Source: a bacterium BMS3Abin01 (GTDB taxonomy: Bacteria; Actinomycetota; Thermoleophilia; BMS3ABIN01). From it: a stretch of DNA of 59,514 bases. This document shows positions 17,747-27,302 of the stretch, piece by piece; position 1 is the stretch's first letter, and every line of letters starts with the position of its first letter. The position numbers and the translations under genes are program-made. The notes under the pieces were generated by a model that saw only the letters and a program-made list of their open reading frames with translations, did not search any database and was not told the DNA's origin. The stretch covers positions 1-59,514 of the forward strand of contig BDUA01000011.1 in NCBI GenBank assembly GCA_002897715.1. The letters run 5' to 3'.

Positions 17747-20700
17747 TTATTCAGTCCTGCATCCCAGCAGCGCGTTGCCGCCCGGGCCCTGGTTGATGCC
17801 GTAAGCACACACGGTGTTGCTGCCGGCCTGGGCCCCGACGATTCCGCTGAAGCCGTGACTGTCTCCGTAATCCGGATAAGCGATACCCACGTCCGGGCGG
17901 TCACCGTCGGCGGCAAGCACGCCGCCCCAGCGGCCGTTCACATAGACATGGACGTCTATGGGGTCGCCGGTGTCCGGGTCGATGGCCCAGCCACCGACAT
18001 CGATCTGCCCCGATGAATCCACTGAAACCCCGTCGAGTGCTCCAAAAGGATTCACCTGAACGTTTACTGTCTTGCAACCCAACAGGACATTTTCCCCGGG
18101 GCCGTTGTTTATTCCATAGGCGCAAACCGTATTGCCGGCAGCATCGGTTGAGATGCTCCCGGAAAAACCGTGATTATCCCCGTAACCCGGTATTGCGGAT
18201 CCTACATCGGGACGGCTCCCGTCAGCGGCTATGGCCGTGGCCCACCGGCCATTCACGTATATATGGACATCGATCGGGTCACTGGTATCCGGATCGATAG
18301 CCCAACCGTCGATATCCAGCCGCCCGGGATCTCCCGCCGAGACCGCGTCAACATTGCCGAACGCCGGCGCCGTAGTGTCCAGCACCGTAAAGGAACCGTC
18401 CAGGGGGGTGGCGTTTCCCGCCTTGTCGGCTATGGAACCGCCGACGGTATAGTCACCGTCTGCGAGACCGGTCACCTGGCAGGTGACGTCAGCGGCGGTT
18501 ACCTCGCATCCGGAAATGGGGTTGTCATCGATAGTGACTACCACAGCATCAGTGTCGATGCCTGAATCTTCATCGCTGTAGCCGGCATTGATCGACAGGT
18601 TGCCGGTATGTACGATCCCGGTGGGATCCACGCCGGTCACTGAAGGCGTGGTCGGATCGACCACAAAGTTCCACTGGTAATCCGCGGTGAGATGGTTGCC
18701 GGCCTGGTCCGCTACACCGCTGGTTATGATCGCCTTGTAATCCCGCACCTCGCCCAGATCGTTAACCGGGTCGAGTGTGGCTGTTCGCGTTCCGCTGTCA
18801 TAAGAGACTACGGCGGGAACCTGTTGTCCATAGGGATCTGCCTGCCTGACCAGTCTGAAGCTGGAGCCATCGATGGTGTTGGCATCGATATCCTCCGAAA
18901 ATGTCACTTTAATGCTGGAATTCATGGCGACCGCCGTGTCGCCATCGACGGGCACGGTAGAGATCAACGCCGGCGGGACTACGTCGGTCGTCGGCACATA
19001 AGCGTAGGATGTCTGATAGTCGTCTATCGCCACCGGGACTTCGACCGAGTCATACGTGCTCCCGTGGTCGGTTATGCTGAACCTGGTAATCCGGCCGGTG
19101 TCCGACCCGGCGGCATCATAGACCTTGAGATACCACCGGTCTCCCCAGCTGGGCGGCAGATGGGACACGGCATCATCAATATCGACCGTTACATTCAGTC
19201 CGTTGGCCGAACCCCCCTGCCGGTTGGAGACAACCGTGGACCAGTCGGGGGACGAAGGATCGCCCACACCCAACGTCACCACCAGATCGCCCCGGTAAGA
19301 ATGATCGATCTCTATCCGGGCTGTGGTCTGGGAGGGCATACCGCTGCCGGTGATGCCGACCGCGGCGAAGCCGCTATCCACAGCGAGGACTTCGACGCTG
19401 GTGGCGCCGTAAAGGTCAGCCGCCGCCTGCACGCTGGCGTCCCTGGCGTCCGAGAACTGGGAGCTGGAGGTAAGGTAGTCGGTCAGTGCCCGGTACCATA
19501 TCTGTTCCATCTTGTCCTTACCGATCGCCGCCGCTACGTTATAGGCGGCCTTGTTGGGGATACCGCTATTGGCATGAACGCCGCCGTTGTCGCTGCTGGT
19601 GTTGACGTAACTGTTCATATGGGCGGGCTGGCCGAACCGGGACGGGTCCGACAAGCTCCGCAACGCGTCCCCGGGAGTCTGGGGAGAATAGACATCCTCG
19701 CCCATCAGCCAGTCGTCGCGGTCCACCATGGCGCCCATCACGTCGGAGTAGGATTCGTTCAAGGCGCCGGACTGGTAGGAATAGACCAGGCCGGCCGTGT
19801 ACTGGGTGACGCCATGAGTCATCTCATGAGCGACCACATCTAGCGCGTTACCTAGCGGTGAGAAAACATATCCGTCGCCGTCGCCGAAGGTTATCTGTGA
19901 ACCGTTCCAGAATGCGTTGTTATAGCCACTGCGGTAATGCACCGTGCTCTTGATGTCCATCCCCGACCCGTTGATGCTGTCACGGCCGAATGTGTTGTAG
20001 TAATAATCGTAAGTACGTCCGGTGTTGTAGTAGGCGGCGTTGACCACCGAATCGCCGGTCCAGGCGCTGCCTTCATTCATCATCAGGGTGCCGGGAATAC
20101 TTGTACCGTAATTGGCTGTATAGGTCTGGCGGTTCACCACATCCTGCAGGGCGTTATACGCCGCCGCCAACTCACCGCTGTGGGCGTCGATGAAATACAC
20201 CATGCGGAGCGGCGGGTCCTCTGATACCAGGGTTACCTTCCAGGTCAGCGCCACGGAAGTCCCTTCCTGCGGCAGTATCACCAGTTCGGGAGGCTCCCGG
20301 TCCGATAAAACCGCGCCCTGTCCCAGCTTCGCCTGAGCTGTTTCCACAGCCGCGGCCTTACCGACCTCAGGCTCCACGGAAAGATCGATGCCGGGAAGGT
20401 AGTAACCGTTTATAGCCGAGATCTTCCCGTCAGCCGTGTAATGAAAGGACAACTCGGAGCCGAAGACCGGGACCCCCTTGTAAACCTGCGCCATGCGCAG
20501 ATGGGTCATGCCCAGACCATCCCGCTCCATCCGCTGCAGAACCAGTTCTTCCGCCGGCCGGGAGATCTGATAAATATCGCTATTCTCATCCAGGAATGCA
20601 TAGGTGGCCTCGGGGAGGCCGGCTGCCGCTGGAGGCGTTACGGGTCCGGTAAGGAAAGCCGGAACCCCCGTGTCCTTATCCCACCTTATGGTCGCCTGCT

Positions 20701-21007
20701 GTCCATCTTCCAGCGCCGTAACCGTGGTTACGTCCCCGGCGCCGGACCTGGAGTGAAGCGCAACCATATCATCTTCGAAGAAAGCGGTTATGGTGCTGAC
20801 GGGAGAAGAAACCGCCGTCTTGGCGGCAGGTGAGGACTGGATCTGAGCCGGTTGCGCTGAAGGCCGGCCGGCGGACAACTCCTCCAGGGCCAGGCCGGCA
20901 AGTCCTTTGTTTGAAAAACCGGGAACCGCCAGGATAACCGCCATAACCGACAAGGCCGCCAGCATGAACCAGACTATCCCTTTATGCCCTTTGTCTTGCC
21001 TGCCCAT
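17747..21007 (-). CDS. Secreted M4 (thermolysin-family) metallopeptidase with P-domain, Ig-like domains and 2 repeats
   Basis: 1086 residues. Signal/TM at about 10-35; FTP/PepSY propeptide region to about 290. The peptidase domain follows, with the zinc motif HEMTHGVTQYTAG near residue 394, the downstream Glu in ALNESYSDVMGAM and the HANSGIPNKAAYN motif. Then come a proprotein-convertase P-domain (IEIDHSYRGDLVVTLGV, about 570-650), a Big_5/SbsA-like Ig domain (PPALISTVPVDGDTAVAMNSSIKVTFSEDID), a second Ig-like segment, and two type B GWAIDP repeats. It is expected to be autoprocessed and wall-retained. Divergent from a glycosyltransferase gene across 269 bp. Confidence 0.93.
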   Translation of the reverse strand: MGRQDKGHKGIVWFMLAALSVMAVILAVPGFSNKGLAGLALEELSAGRPSAQPAQIQSSPAAKTAVSSPVSTITAFFEDDMVALHSRSGAGDVTTVTALEDGQQATIRWDKDTGVPAFLTGPVTPPAAAGLPEATYAFLDENSDIYQISRPAEELVLQRMERDGLGMTHLRMAQVYKGVPVFGSELSFHYTADGKISAINGYYLPGIDLSVEPEVGKAAAVETAQAKLGQGAVLSDREPPELVILPQEGTSVALTWKVTLVSEDPPLRMVYFIDAHSGELAAAYNALQDVVNRQTYTANYGTSIPGTLMMNEGSAWTGDSVVNAAYYNTGRTYDYYYNTFGRDSINGSGMDIKSTVHYRSGYNNAFWNGSQITFGDGDGYVFSPLGNALDVVAHEMTHGVTQYTAGLVYSYQSGALNESYSDVMGAMVDRDDWLMGEDVYSPQTPGDALRSLSDPSRFGQPAHMNSYVNTSSDNGGVHANSGIPNKAAYNVAAAIGKDKMEQIWYRALTDYLTSSSQFSDARDASVQAAADLYGATSVEVLAVDSGFAAVGITGSGMPSQTTARIEIDHSYRGDLVVTLGVGDPSSPDWSTVVSNRQGGSANGLNVTVDIDDAVSHLPPSWGDRWYLKVYDAAGSDTGRITRFSITDHGSTYDSVEVPVAIDDYQTSYAYVPTTDVVPPALISTVPVDGDTAVAMNSSIKVTFSEDIDANTIDGSSFRLVRQADPYGQQVPAVVSYDSGTRTATLDPVNDLGEVRDYKAIITSGVADQAGNHLTADYQWNFVVDPTTPSVTGVDPTGIVHTGNLSINAGYSDEDSGIDTDAVVVTIDDNPISGCEVTAADVTCQVTGLADGDYTVGGSIADKAGNATPLDGSFTVLDTTAPAFGNVDAVSAGDPGRLDIDGWAIDPDTSDPIDVHIYVNGRWATAIAADGSRPDVGSAIPGYGDNHGFSGSISTDAAGNTVCAYGINNGPGENVLLGCKTVNVQVNPFGALDGVSVDSSGQIDVGGWAIDPDTGDPIDVHVYVNGRWGGVLAADGDRPDVGIAYPDYGDSHGFSGIVGAQAGSNTVCAYGINQGPGGNALLGCRTE
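17750..18362 (-). repeat. Two GWAIDP repeats at the end of the M4 peptidase
   Basis: Two type B units of ~310 bp, more diverged from each other and from the other loci than the units in the wall-hydrolase genes. Confidence 0.85.
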
Positions 21008-21241
21008 CGTCTTATCCGCTCCATTTCAACTCATGGCAAGATTCAGCCTCTGATCTCACGCCGGAGTAAACAGCTGGAAACTTGGTCCATACGTCCGATA
21101 CCACCAGACTCCCTAATATTTGACTCGGTACGACCCGGGAAATAATGAGGGTTTTTCGTGAAACCGGGACAGACGAGCTTCCTGGCGGCCGGGCTTGCTG
21201 ATAAAGTGTTGAAGCTGGCGGGATGGGTTGTTGCCAGTGGT
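21008..21241. other. Divergent intergenic region
   Basis: Part of a 269-bp gap between the M4 peptidase and glycosyltransferase genes. Apart from the plus-strand promoter listed separately, I see no gene or clear operator. Confidence 0.4.
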
Positions 21242-21269
21242 TTGACTTGCTGATCTAAACCAATAGGAT
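21242..21269 (+). promoter_or_regulatory. Promoter giving a probably leaderless glycosyltransferase mRNA
   Basis: TTGACT (21242-21247), 16-bp spacer, TAGGAT (21264-21269). The ATG begins at 21277, where transcription should start, and there is no Shine-Dalgarno sequence. Together these suggest a leaderless transcript. Confidence 0.55.
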
Positions 21270-21276
21270 TCTAGCC

Positions 21277-22389
21277 ATGAGAATCGGAATCGAGGGTCTT
21301 CCCCTGTTCTTTCATCGGACCGGGACCTTCACATATACCCATGAGTTGGTCCAGAACCTGAGACGGCTGCCTCCGGGGGATACGGTGATGCTGTTCGGCA
21401 GGAATCAGAGGATGGCGGGGTCCTCTTACCACGATATCTCCTATCCCGAACGGTTCGCCAACTATTTCTACAAGAAATATCGGCTTCCCTGCGAGCTGTT
21501 GAACCGGCAGGTGGACATATATCATTCTCCCCGCGACATGGGTCTGCCCAAGCCCTCGTTGCTTCCCTGCCCCACGGTGATGACGCTGCACGATATCATC
21601 CTGGTAAGGATGGCCTCCGATTACTACACCCCCTCGCGGGCCAGGCTCTACGAGCGGCGGCTGCTTCAGAGGGTGCGGCAGGTGGACCATATTATCACCG
21701 CCTCCGAGTTCTCCCGGCGTGACGCTCTCGACTGGAGCGGTATCGACCCGGGCAAAGTCAGCGTTGTCTATAACGGTGTCTCCTCCATGTTCCAGCCGGT
21801 TACCGCTGTAGAGGAGTTGACGCGGGTCAGTTCGCGGTACGACCTGCCCAAACGCTTCATTCTCTGCGTCGGCGCCACCGAGCCGCGCAAGAACGTGCGC
21901 ATGGCTATCGAGGCTTTCCAGCGCCTGCGACAGGGCCGCTCGGATGTCAGGCTGGTGGTGACCGGCGGCGACTACTGCCGCCTGGACCCATCCACCGCCT
22001 TCGCCGGCCAGAGCCTGGACGATGTTCATTTCGCCGGCTATATCGCCGACTGCGACATGGCGGCGGTATACAGCCTGGCGGAAGTACTGTTGTTCCCGTC
22101 CCTCTACGAGGGCTTCGGCCTGCCGCCGCTGGAGGCCATGGCCTGCCGGACACCGGTGGTCGCCTCCAACCTTACCTCCATCCCCGAGGTCGTGAGCGAT
22201 GCCGCCATGCTGGTGAACCCGCTCAACACCGGTGAGATAGCCGCCGCCCTGGAGATGATCCTTTCATCCGGCGAGATACGCCGTGACCTCATCGACCGGG
22301 GGAGCGCCCGGGCGGCTCAGTTCAGCTGGTACCGCTCCGCGGAGCAGACCCGGGAGATATACGAGAAGGTCATCGCCGGCCATGCCTAG
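21277..22389 (+). CDS. Glycosyltransferase family 4 (mannosyltransferase-like)
   Basis: 370 residues. The N-terminal domain starts MRIGIEGLPLFFHRTGTFTYTHE and holds the acceptor-side VMTLHDI motif. The C-terminal donor domain begins with FILCVGATEPRKNVRMAIEAF and contains FPSLYEGFGLPPLEAMACRTPVVASN, the EX7E-type nucleotide-sugar site of GT4 enzymes. Cytoplasmic, probably acting on cell-surface glycans or glycolipids. It overlaps polX by 8 bp although the two functions are unrelated. The start is supported by the promoter placed immediately upstream. Confidence 0.9.
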   Translation: MRIGIEGLPLFFHRTGTFTYTHELVQNLRRLPPGDTVMLFGRNQRMAGSSYHDISYPERFANYFYKKYRLPCELLNRQVDIYHSPRDMGLPKPSLLPCPTVMTLHDIILVRMASDYYTPSRARLYERRLLQRVRQVDHIITASEFSRRDALDWSGIDPGKVSVVYNGVSSMFQPVTAVEELTRVSSRYDLPKRFILCVGATEPRKNVRMAIEAFQRLRQGRSDVRLVVTGGDYCRLDPSTAFAGQSLDDVHFAGYIADCDMAAVYSLAEVLLFPSLYEGFGLPPLEAMACRTPVVASNLTSIPEVVSDAAMLVNPLNTGEIAAALEMILSSGEIRRDLIDRGSARAAQFSWYRSAEQTREIYEKVIAGHA

Positions 22390-24112
22390 CAACCGGCAGA
22401 TCGCCGCCACCCTGGACCGGCTGGCGGACCTGATGGAGCTCGACGGCGCCAATATCTACAAGATCGTGGCGCATCGCAAGGCAGCGCACCGGATCGCCGA
22501 ATCGAATTTCTCCATCGAGGCACTGGCGGATGAAGGACGGCTGACCGAGCTCCCGGATATCGGCGAAAAGATAGCCGCCAAGGTAGAGGAGATGGTGACT
22601 ACCGGCAGGATTGCCGAGCTCGATGAATATTCGCGCAAATTCCCGCCCGACCTGGTAGACCTGCAGAGGGTCCAGGGCATAGGACCCAAGACCACACGCA
22701 AGGTCTGGGAGGAGCTGGGAGTCTCCTCGCTGGATGAACTGGAAGCCGCTGCGCGCGCCGGACAGGTCGCCGGTCTGCCCGGTATGGGCAAAAAGACCGA
22801 GGCTAATCTTATTAAGGCAATCGAGCGCCTGAGAGAGCGAAGCGGCCGCATGCCGCTGGGAGAAGTGCTGCCCGTTGCCGAAGAGGCGGCGGCGGCGTTA
22901 TCGCGTCTGCCCCAGTCACACCATGTCACCCTTGCCGGCAGTGTGCGCCGCATGAAGGAGACGGTGAAGGATGTGGATATCATCGCCACCGCCGCCGACC
23001 CCCGGGAGCTGACACGCGCTTTTGCTAACCTGCCCATGGTGGCGGAGGTTATCGCCGCCGGCCCCACCAAGTGCTCCATCCGCACCCACACGGACCTGCA
23101 GATGGACCTGCGGGTGGCTCCTGACCAGAATTATGGCAGCCTGTTGCAGCACTTTACCGGGTCAAGGGAGCATAATATCGCCCTGCGCGAAATGGCCATC
23201 GGCCAGGGCCTGAAGGTCAGCGAATACGGCATCGAGGAGACGGCGTCAGGCAACATACACGCCTGCGGCACCGAGGAAGAGGTTTACCGGCGCCTGGGAC
23301 TGGACTTCATTCCCCCCGAACTGAGAGAAAACGCCGGCGAGCTGGAAGCGGCAGCGACCGGCAGGCTGCCGGAGCTGATAACCGAGCCGGACATCAAGGG
23401 TGACCTGCATGTCCATTCGGACTGGAGCGACGGCCGCGGCACTATCCGTGACATGGCGGATTCCGCCCGCCGGAGAGGATGTGAGTATATCGCCATCTCG
23501 GATCACTCCCAGTCGCTGGCGGTGGCAGGGGGCCTGACGCCGGCGCGGCTGGAGCGGCAACTGAAGGAGATTGGGAAGATAAACGCCGGTGCGGACGGTT
23601 TTCACATATTCACCGGTATGGAGGTCGACATAAAGGCGGACGGATCCCTGGACCTCCCGGATGACTCGCTGGAGGCGCTGGACTTCGTCACCGTCTCCAT
23701 CCATTCAGGGTTCACCCAGGAGCGGCGACAGATCATGGCACGGCTGACAGCGGCCATGGAGAAACCCTTCGTACGCTCCATAGGCCACCCCACCGGCAGA
23801 TTGATAAGCCGCCGGGATGCTTATGAGGTGGATGTGGACGAACTCATCGCCACGGCGGCCCGCACCGGCACCGCCCTGGAGATAAACTCCCATTACTGGC
23901 GGCTGGACCTGTGCGACCTGCACGCGCGGGCGGCCCAGGAGGCCGGCGTACGCCTGGTGATCAACAGCGATGCTCATACGCCCGGGGACGCCGGCAACCT
24001 CAGATTAGGCGTGGCGACCGCCCGTCGCGGCTGGATAAGGCGGGAGACCGTGCTCAACACGCTGTCCGTCACAGAACTGTCCCGGGTTCTCGAGTCACCC
24101 AAGGGTACCTGA
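22382..24112 (+). CDS. polX: DNA polymerase/3'-5' exonuclease PolX (Pol beta + PHP domains)
   Basis: 576 residues from the ATG overlapping the glycosyltransferase stop; an in-frame start further upstream would lie inside that gene. The N-terminal HhH domain has the motifs LPDIGEKIAAKVEEM and VQGIGPKTTRKVWEELG. The polymerase palm has LAGSVRRMKETVKDVDII with the paired catalytic Asp. The C-terminal PHP domain has GDLHVHSDWSDGRG, AISDHSQSL and a final NSDAH metal motif, which gives the 3'-5' exonuclease/AP-endonuclease activity. The length matches bacterial PolX. Role: gap filling in base-excision repair. Confidence 0.95.
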   Translation: MPSNRQIAATLDRLADLMELDGANIYKIVAHRKAAHRIAESNFSIEALADEGRLTELPDIGEKIAAKVEEMVTTGRIAELDEYSRKFPPDLVDLQRVQGIGPKTTRKVWEELGVSSLDELEAAARAGQVAGLPGMGKKTEANLIKAIERLRERSGRMPLGEVLPVAEEAAAALSRLPQSHHVTLAGSVRRMKETVKDVDIIATAADPRELTRAFANLPMVAEVIAAGPTKCSIRTHTDLQMDLRVAPDQNYGSLLQHFTGSREHNIALREMAIGQGLKVSEYGIEETASGNIHACGTEEEVYRRLGLDFIPPELRENAGELEAAATGRLPELITEPDIKGDLHVHSDWSDGRGTIRDMADSARRRGCEYIAISDHSQSLAVAGGLTPARLERQLKEIGKINAGADGFHIFTGMEVDIKADGSLDLPDDSLEALDFVTVSIHSGFTQERRQIMARLTAAMEKPFVRSIGHPTGRLISRRDAYEVDVDELIATAARTGTALEINSHYWRLDLCDLHARAAQEAGVRLVINSDAHTPGDAGNLRLGVATARRGWIRRETVLNTLSVTELSRVLESPKGT

Positions 24113-24115
24113 GCC

Positions 24116-25384
24116 GTGCGCCGGCCGGAAACCACACCCGGGATCCTGCTTCTTGCCATCGTCGCCATCATGGCGCTCTCGACCGCGGGCTGCCTGGGCG
24201 AAACACCGGTGGATATCGGCTGGGCCACACCGCCGGGTTCGGCCATATCGGGTACGGAGCAGGAGATCCAGCAGCTGTTCGACACCTACACTCAGGCTCT
24301 GGTAGCCAGAGACCGCGATGCGTTCCTCTCCCTGATCGATGCCGGCAACCCGGATTTCCTTGCCCGGCAACAACAGTTTTTCGACTATACGGAAAACATT
24401 CCCTTCGACCGCTACAGCATCACACTGGATTCACTCAGCGAGGCTGACGACGGGAGCATCACCGCCAAGACCTCCGAAGCTTTTACTCTAAAAGGCAGCT
24501 TCGCCGCGCTGCCCGACGCGGACCGCGCCGGATACAGGCTGGTCAGGCACGATGACGGCTGGAAACTGGCCGGTGACGCTACCCTCCAGGCCCTGGGCAA
24601 GGAGCGTGACGCCAGGCTGTGGGACCTGGGCAAAGTGGAAGTGGCTATCGGCGAACACGCCATCGTCCTCTACCATGCCGCCGGAGAGGCAGTGGCCGGT
24701 CAGGCCGGTGGGGATGTCGACCGTGCTTACGCGCAGCTGACAGAAGCCCTTCCCGGGGCGGAGATGCCCCTGGTCCCGGTATGGGTCTTTTCCGGCAAGG
24801 AACAGATCGACCAGGCCTATCCAGGACAATGGCAGGACTGGGTAGGCGGTGCTTCGCGTCAGCTGGGTTATGACGAGGAACAGGGCGGCGAGATCATCCT
24901 GGACGCGAGGCTGTTCAACGAGATCGGTTCCTATGACCCGGAGTACAATCGCAAGATGATCGCCCACGAGTTGACCCACGTGGCCCTCTTCTCCCGTACC
25001 GGTGATACTACCCCGTCTTTCCTGGTGGAGGGTCTGGCTGATTTCGTCGCCGGCCTGGAAGCGACGCCCTATCTGGCCGGCAAGCTCCGCAACGGCGAGA
25101 CCATCAGCCCCACTCTCAGGGACCTGTACTACCCTTCCGGCTTCAACGTGCTCATCAGCGACGAAGCGGCGACCCTGGCTTACGAGATCGCCGACACCGC
25201 CGTGGCCTATCTGGAGCGGGAATACGGTAACGAGAAGGTCGTGATGCTCCTGCGCGAGTTCAAGCGACGCGAGTTGGATACCCAACCCCAGGAGCAGCTG
25301 GTGGACGAGGTCTTCCGCTCCGTACTGGGCGTGGGAACGGACGAGTTCGAGAACGGCTGGCGCCTCTATGTACTGAAGGGGTGA
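24116..25384 (+). CDS. Lipoprotein with gluzincin-type metallopeptidase domain (peptidase MA-like)
   Basis: 422 residues from GTG. Signal sequence with lipobox LSTAGC (Cys26). Residues ~45-160 look like an NTF2/SnoaL-type domain (IQQLFDTYTQALVARDRDAFLSLID). The C-terminal half holds HELTH (284-288) and VEGLADF with Glu305 as a candidate third zinc ligand, giving a HEXXH...E gluzincin site of the Peptidase_MA type. It should face the outside of the membrane. It starts 3 bp after polX and precedes a coiled-coil protein gene by 9 bp, so these three are likely cotranscribed. Substrate unknown. Confidence 0.8.
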   Translation: MRRPETTPGILLLAIVAIMALSTAGCLGETPVDIGWATPPGSAISGTEQEIQQLFDTYTQALVARDRDAFLSLIDAGNPDFLARQQQFFDYTENIPFDRYSITLDSLSEADDGSITAKTSEAFTLKGSFAALPDADRAGYRLVRHDDGWKLAGDATLQALGKERDARLWDLGKVEVAIGEHAIVLYHAAGEAVAGQAGGDVDRAYAQLTEALPGAEMPLVPVWVFSGKEQIDQAYPGQWQDWVGGASRQLGYDEEQGGEIILDARLFNEIGSYDPEYNRKMIAHELTHVALFSRTGDTTPSFLVEGLADFVAGLEATPYLAGKLRNGETISPTLRDLYYPSGFNVLISDEAATLAYEIADTAVAYLEREYGNEKVVMLLREFKRRELDTQPQEQLVDEVFRSVLGVGTDEFENGWRLYVLKG

Positions 25385-25393
25385 ACCGTACCC

Positions 25394-26308
25394 GTGACCG
25401 CCATCCCCACCGGACATCGGTTGAGAGCCGCCACCCTTCTGGCAGGTACGGTCCTGGTGTTGCTGGCGGCCCTCACCTGGTTCACTCTCCCCTGGCTCCA
25501 GACGCGGCGGGCCGACTTGCTGCTTGCCGACGCCAACGGACATATCGAAAGCGCCAACCGGAGCCTGGCGGAAATCGACATCGACCTGCTCAGCCCGGAA
25601 GGCTTCACGTCCCTGGAGGAGATCGACAAAGCCCGCGAGGCGGTCGCCGCCGCCGGTCCCAGGCTGGAAGAAAGCACGGCCGAGGTGGACAAGGCGGAAG
25701 CGGCGGCGGAAAAAGGCTCCGGGCTGCTGCGTCTTCCGGACTGGTACGCGGACTACCTGCGCAAGAAACAGGAAGTGGCCAAACTTCGCGGCCGGCAACT
25801 GCGACTACTCGAGGATGCCGCCGGCAAGCTGGAGGAACTTTACCAGGCGGCGCCCCTGATGTTCCAGGCCATGGAGGAGATGGACCGGTTGCTGGGGCGC
25901 TTCGAGTCCGCCATGGACACCACTCAGGATGACCCCGTGGGTGCGGCAGCGGCGCTGGATGAGGTATCCCGGTCCATGCGGGCTATCCAGCAGCGGCTGG
26001 AGGACCTCTATGCCCGATCCGGTTTCATCCTGCTGCAACACATGGCCGACAATGTCCGGAGCAACGCCGAACTGGCGGAACAATCGAAGCTGCTGGCGGA
26101 CGCCGTCGCCGGCGGCGACCAGTCCCTGGTCCAGCAGACGGCCAGTGACCTGGAAAACCACCTGATGGAGACCGACATCGGCATCGATTATCTGCAACTC
26201 TGGCTCGACACCGAGATCAAGCCCCTCAAGAGTGAGTACGAAGTTTTGCGTTCACGCCAACAGCAGCTGGATCAGGAGGCTGCTGAGCTTTTTCACGAAC
26301 ATCGTTGA
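25394..26308 (+). CDS. Membrane-anchored coiled-coil protein, hypothetical
   Basis: 304 residues from GTG. One hydrophobic segment at about 12-32 (AATLLAGTVLVLLAALTWF) anchors the protein. The rest is long alpha-helical coiled coil rich in Glu, Ala, Leu and Gln, with no catalytic motif and no cysteines. Probably extracytoplasmic. It follows the metallopeptidase lipoprotein by 9 bp, so an accessory or substrate relation is possible but not shown. I do not recognise the family. Confidence 0.65.
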   Translation: MTAIPTGHRLRAATLLAGTVLVLLAALTWFTLPWLQTRRADLLLADANGHIESANRSLAEIDIDLLSPEGFTSLEEIDKAREAVAAAGPRLEESTAEVDKAEAAAEKGSGLLRLPDWYADYLRKKQEVAKLRGRQLRLLEDAAGKLEELYQAAPLMFQAMEEMDRLLGRFESAMDTTQDDPVGAAAALDEVSRSMRAIQQRLEDLYARSGFILLQHMADNVRSNAELAEQSKLLADAVAGGDQSLVQQTASDLENHLMETDIGIDYLQLWLDTEIKPLKSEYEVLRSRQQQLDQEAAELFHEHR

Positions 26309-26310
26309 CT

Positions 26311-27300
26311 TCAGCTTACCGGGGAGATACCAGGCAGCCCGGATTCCATAAGACTCTCTGCTTCATCGTAACTCTGCGCCCGCCGGAGCTCCCCTGCCAG
26401 GTTTGAAGGTAGCCGGAACGGCTTCATATACCATCCATAGAACTTGCGCATGAACCTGACCGCCCGTTCGCGGCCCATCTCAACAACCAGGTCCTGGAAG
26501 AAACGGCGCATCTCCGCCATGACTTCTTCCGGGCGCCGGCGCCGGCGCTCCCGGCCCGCCAGCATGTCGGTAAACAGCCAGGGATCGCCCAGCATGGCCC
26601 TGCCCGGCATCACCGCCGCGGCGCCGGCGCCCTGAAGCAGGCGCTCCGCGTCCACCCTGCCGGCGATATCACCGCTGGCGATCACCGGCACCCGCAGACG
26701 TTCGACCAGTGCCGCCGTGACCGTATGGTCAGCCCGGCCCTTGCGACCCTGCACCCCCAGCCGCGGATGGATGCATACCCCCGCCAGTCCCGCATCCTCC
26801 AGCCTGGACGCCAGCGACAGCGCCGTCACCTCGCGCCCCGGACCGGAACGGATCTTGGCCGTTACCGGCACCCTTACCGCGTCCACTATGGCGGCCACTA
26901 CTGCCGCAGCCCGTTTTCCGTCTTCCATCAATGCCATGCCGGCACCGGTCTTGATGACCTTCCTTACGGGGCAGCCCATGTTGATGTCGATGATATCCGC
27001 GCCCGCGCCCTCGGCGGCCAGAGCCGCCTCGGCCATGACCTCCGGCCGGTTGCCGAACAGCTGCACGGAGACCGGATGTTCTTCCTCCGCCAGCTCCAGC
27101 ATTCGCAGGGTGCGCTGGTTACGGTAGTGTACAGCGTAGCTGCTGATCATCTCCGTGGCGACCATGCCGGCACCGTACCGTCTTGCCTGCAGGCGGAAGG
27201 AACGCACGCTGATTCCCGCCATGGGCGCCTGGACCAGGCGGTTGGGTAACCGTACCGTACCGATATCAACAGGGCTATCAGGCTGTGGCTTTCCGGGCAT
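26311..27300 (-). CDS. dus: tRNA-dihydrouridine synthase
   Basis: 329 residues from the ATG at 27300; an in-frame start 18 bp upstream is possible. FMN-dependent TIM barrel of the Dus family: LVQAPMAGISVRSFRL at the start, VQLFGNRPEV, DINMGCPVRKVIKTGAG with the catalytic Cys, and SGDIAG near the phosphate site. It reduces uridine to dihydrouridine in the D-loop of tRNA, and is closest in layout to DusB. It converges on the coiled-coil protein gene (2 bp apart) and is divergent from the ABC transporter genes with only 20 bp between the start codons. Confidence 0.93.
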   Translation of the reverse strand: MPGKPQPDSPVDIGTVRLPNRLVQAPMAGISVRSFRLQARRYGAGMVATEMISSYAVHYRNQRTLRMLELAEEEHPVSVQLFGNRPEVMAEAALAAEGAGADIIDINMGCPVRKVIKTGAGMALMEDGKRAAAVVAAIVDAVRVPVTAKIRSGPGREVTALSLASRLEDAGLAGVCIHPRLGVQGRKGRADHTVTAALVERLRVPVIASGDIAGRVDAERLLQGAGAAAVMPGRAMLGDPWLFTDMLAGRERRRRRPEEVMAEMRRFFQDLVVEMGRERAVRFMRKFYGWYMKPFRLPSNLAGELRRAQSYDEAESLMESGLPGISPVS

Positions 27301-27302
27301 CG

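Noticed and set aside
21212-21233. Sigma-54-like TGGCGG...TTGC upstream of the GT4 glycosyltransferase gene
   Set aside because: GG and GC are separated by 11 nt instead of 10, and a good TTGACT/TAGGAT promoter lies closer to the gene.
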